A stretch of DNA of 7,240 bases from an uncultured Oscillospiraceae bacterium (lineage in GTDB: Bacteria > Bacillota > Clostridia > Oscillospirales > Oscillospiraceae). The notes under the pieces are model-generated. The model was not told the DNA's origin. It searched no databases and saw nothing but the letters and a program-made list of their open reading frames with translations. Positions 6,494 through 7,240 of the stretch are shown here, piece by piece. The translations under genes were made by a program, and so were the position numbers. Numbering within the stretch: the first letter of the stretch is position 1; each line of letters opens with the position of its first letter. The stretch spans positions 1 to 7,240 of the forward strand of contig CAKTKM010000074.1 in assembly GCA_934569425.1 (NCBI GenBank), in the 5' to 3' direction.

Positions 6494-6499
6494 TCCTCC
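6494..6499 (-). promoter_or_regulatory. Ribosome binding site of the first permease, touching the ATPase stop codon
   Basis: The junction reads TAAGGAGGACAAGATG on the minus strand. The AGGAGG immediately follows and nearly overlaps the TAA of the ATPase gene and lies 4 nt before the ATG, an arrangement suited to translational coupling. Confidence 0.75.
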
Positions 6500-7240
6500 T
6501 TACTTCACCTGACTGACCATGAGCATACCGAATTCCTCGGAGCTGTGGTCAGCCGGCAGGATACCGGCGATCTTGCCGCCGGAGACGATGGCGATCCGGT
6601 CACAGGTCATACGAAGCTCCTCCAGCTCGGAGGAGATCATCACAACGGTGATGCCGCTTTCGCGGTTGAATTTCTTCAGCGCGTCCAGCACCAGCGCCTT
6701 GGCGCCAACGTCGATGCCGCGGGTCGGCTCGGAGACGAACAGGAAGCGGGGCTCCAAGGCGAAAGCCTTGGCCAGACAGATCTTCTGCTGGTTGCCGCCG
6801 GACAGCTCTCTGGCCTTTTGCAGGGAGCTGGTGCATTTGATCTGCAGCTCGTCGATGTACTTCTGTGTGACCTCGTGAATGGCCTTCTCGTCACGCCATG
6901 TGAAGAAGAGGCGCTTTTTCAGGAATTTGTCGTGGATCTGCATGGCGGGGAAGGCCACGTTCCACTCCAGAGACTCGTCCAGCAGCAGGCCCACGCCGCG
7001 GCGATCCTCCGACACGAAGGCCAGAGAGGCGTCCAGACACTTGCGGGGGCTGTTGAGGGCGATGGGCTTGCCGTCGAACTCCACGGTGCCGCCGGCCTCG
7101 TAAAGACCCATAATACCGTTGGGGATGCCCAGCTTGCCCTGACCGGCCAGACCGCCGATACCGAGGATCTCGCCTTCCTTGATGTCAAGGTTCACGTTGC
7201 GGACGATCTCGCCGGGCATATCCACCCACAGCTTGCGGAT
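6500..7240 (-). CDS. Sugar/nucleoside-type ABC transporter ATP-binding protein, C-terminal half only
   Basis: This is the cytoplasmic ATPase that drives the importer formed with the two permeases. The frame is open to the right edge (246 residues visible). Proteins of the RbsA/MglA/YufO type have two ABC domains in about 500 residues, and what is seen matches the second domain. In window numbering, the Walker A region is GLAGQGKL (30-37), with Leu where Ser/Thr normally follows Lys. The Q-loop region around FVSEDRRGVGL (75-85) is typical of second domains. The ABC signature LSGGNQQK (146-153) is intact. Walker B reads FLFVSEPTRGID, with Ser170 where Asp is usual and Glu171 kept. ISSELEEL (202-209) lacks the switch His, as is normal for C-terminal domains of this family. 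The N-terminal domain and the true start lie beyond the window; the Met/Val codons near 7217-7225 fall inside the domain and are not starts. Confidence 0.95.
   Translation of the reverse strand: MRKLWVDMPGEIVRNVNLDIKEGEILGIGGLAGQGKLGIPNGIMGLYEAGGTVEFDGKPIALNSPRKCLDASLAFVSEDRRGVGLLLDESLEWNVAFPAMQIHDKFLKKRLFFTWRDEKAIHEVTQKYIDELQIKCTSSLQKARELSGGNQQKICLAKAFALEPRFLFVSEPTRGIDVGAKALVLDALKKFNRESGITVVMISSELEELRMTCDRIAIVSGGKIAGILPADHSSEEFGMLMVSQVK

Noticed and set aside
5491..6516. A 341-codon plus-strand open frame opposite the first permease.
   Set aside because: It has the same His/Gln/Gly-rich shadow composition, and the minus-strand permease is well supported.
7217..7225. A GTG or ATG near the right edge as the start of a short single-domain ATPase.
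   Set aside because: The frame continues to the window edge (IRKLW before it), the residues are C-terminal ABC domain sequence, and no ribosome site precedes them. The gene is cut by the window, not short.

Overview
The window is a GC-rich stretch (by eye well above 50% G+C) in which every gene I can support lies on the minus strand, so it reads from right to left. The lipoprotein signal of the solute-binding protein (Leu-Val-Ala-Cys followed by Gly-Gly-Gly), the strong AGGAGG ribosome binding sites and the gene families point to a high-GC anaerobic Firmicute, plausibly an Oscillospirales/Ruminococcaceae-type gut clostridium. That assignment is inference from style, not from a marker gene.

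Layout in transcription order. (1) From 7240 down to 3792 lies a tightly packed ABC importer block of the sugar/nucleoside (RbsA-RbsC/BmpA-linked) type. It holds the C-terminal half of a duplicated ATPase (cut by the window edge), two paralogous BPD_transp_2 permeases, and a 160-residue membrane-anchored protein of unknown function. Junctions are a 10-nt gap, a 2-nt gap and a 4-nt ATGA overlap. (2) After 59 nt, with a perfect 14-bp hairpin abutting the ribosome binding site, comes pepD (3732-2284), a complete M20C aminoacyl-histidine/non-specific dipeptidase, closed by an intrinsic terminator. (3) A 334-nt AT-rich intergenic region holds a promoter with a consensus -10. (4) A TAXI-family TRAP solute-binding lipoprotein (1949-960) follows. 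A 13-bp GC-rich hairpin then precedes the fused TRAP permease (DctQM-type), which starts at 811 and runs off the left edge.

Together this is two uptake systems with a cytosolic peptidase between them: an ATP-driven importer whose binding protein is not in the window, and an ion-gradient-driven TRAP-TAXI importer. Neither ligand can be read from sequence. The dipeptidase downstream of the ABC block hints at peptide or amino-acid-derived nutrition but could be a passenger.

I found no mobile element, CRISPR array, tRNA or rRNA, and no clear sign of a wholly new system. The least explained items are the small anchored protein inside the importer operon, the altered nucleotide-site residues in the ATPase, and the two strong intercistronic hairpins.
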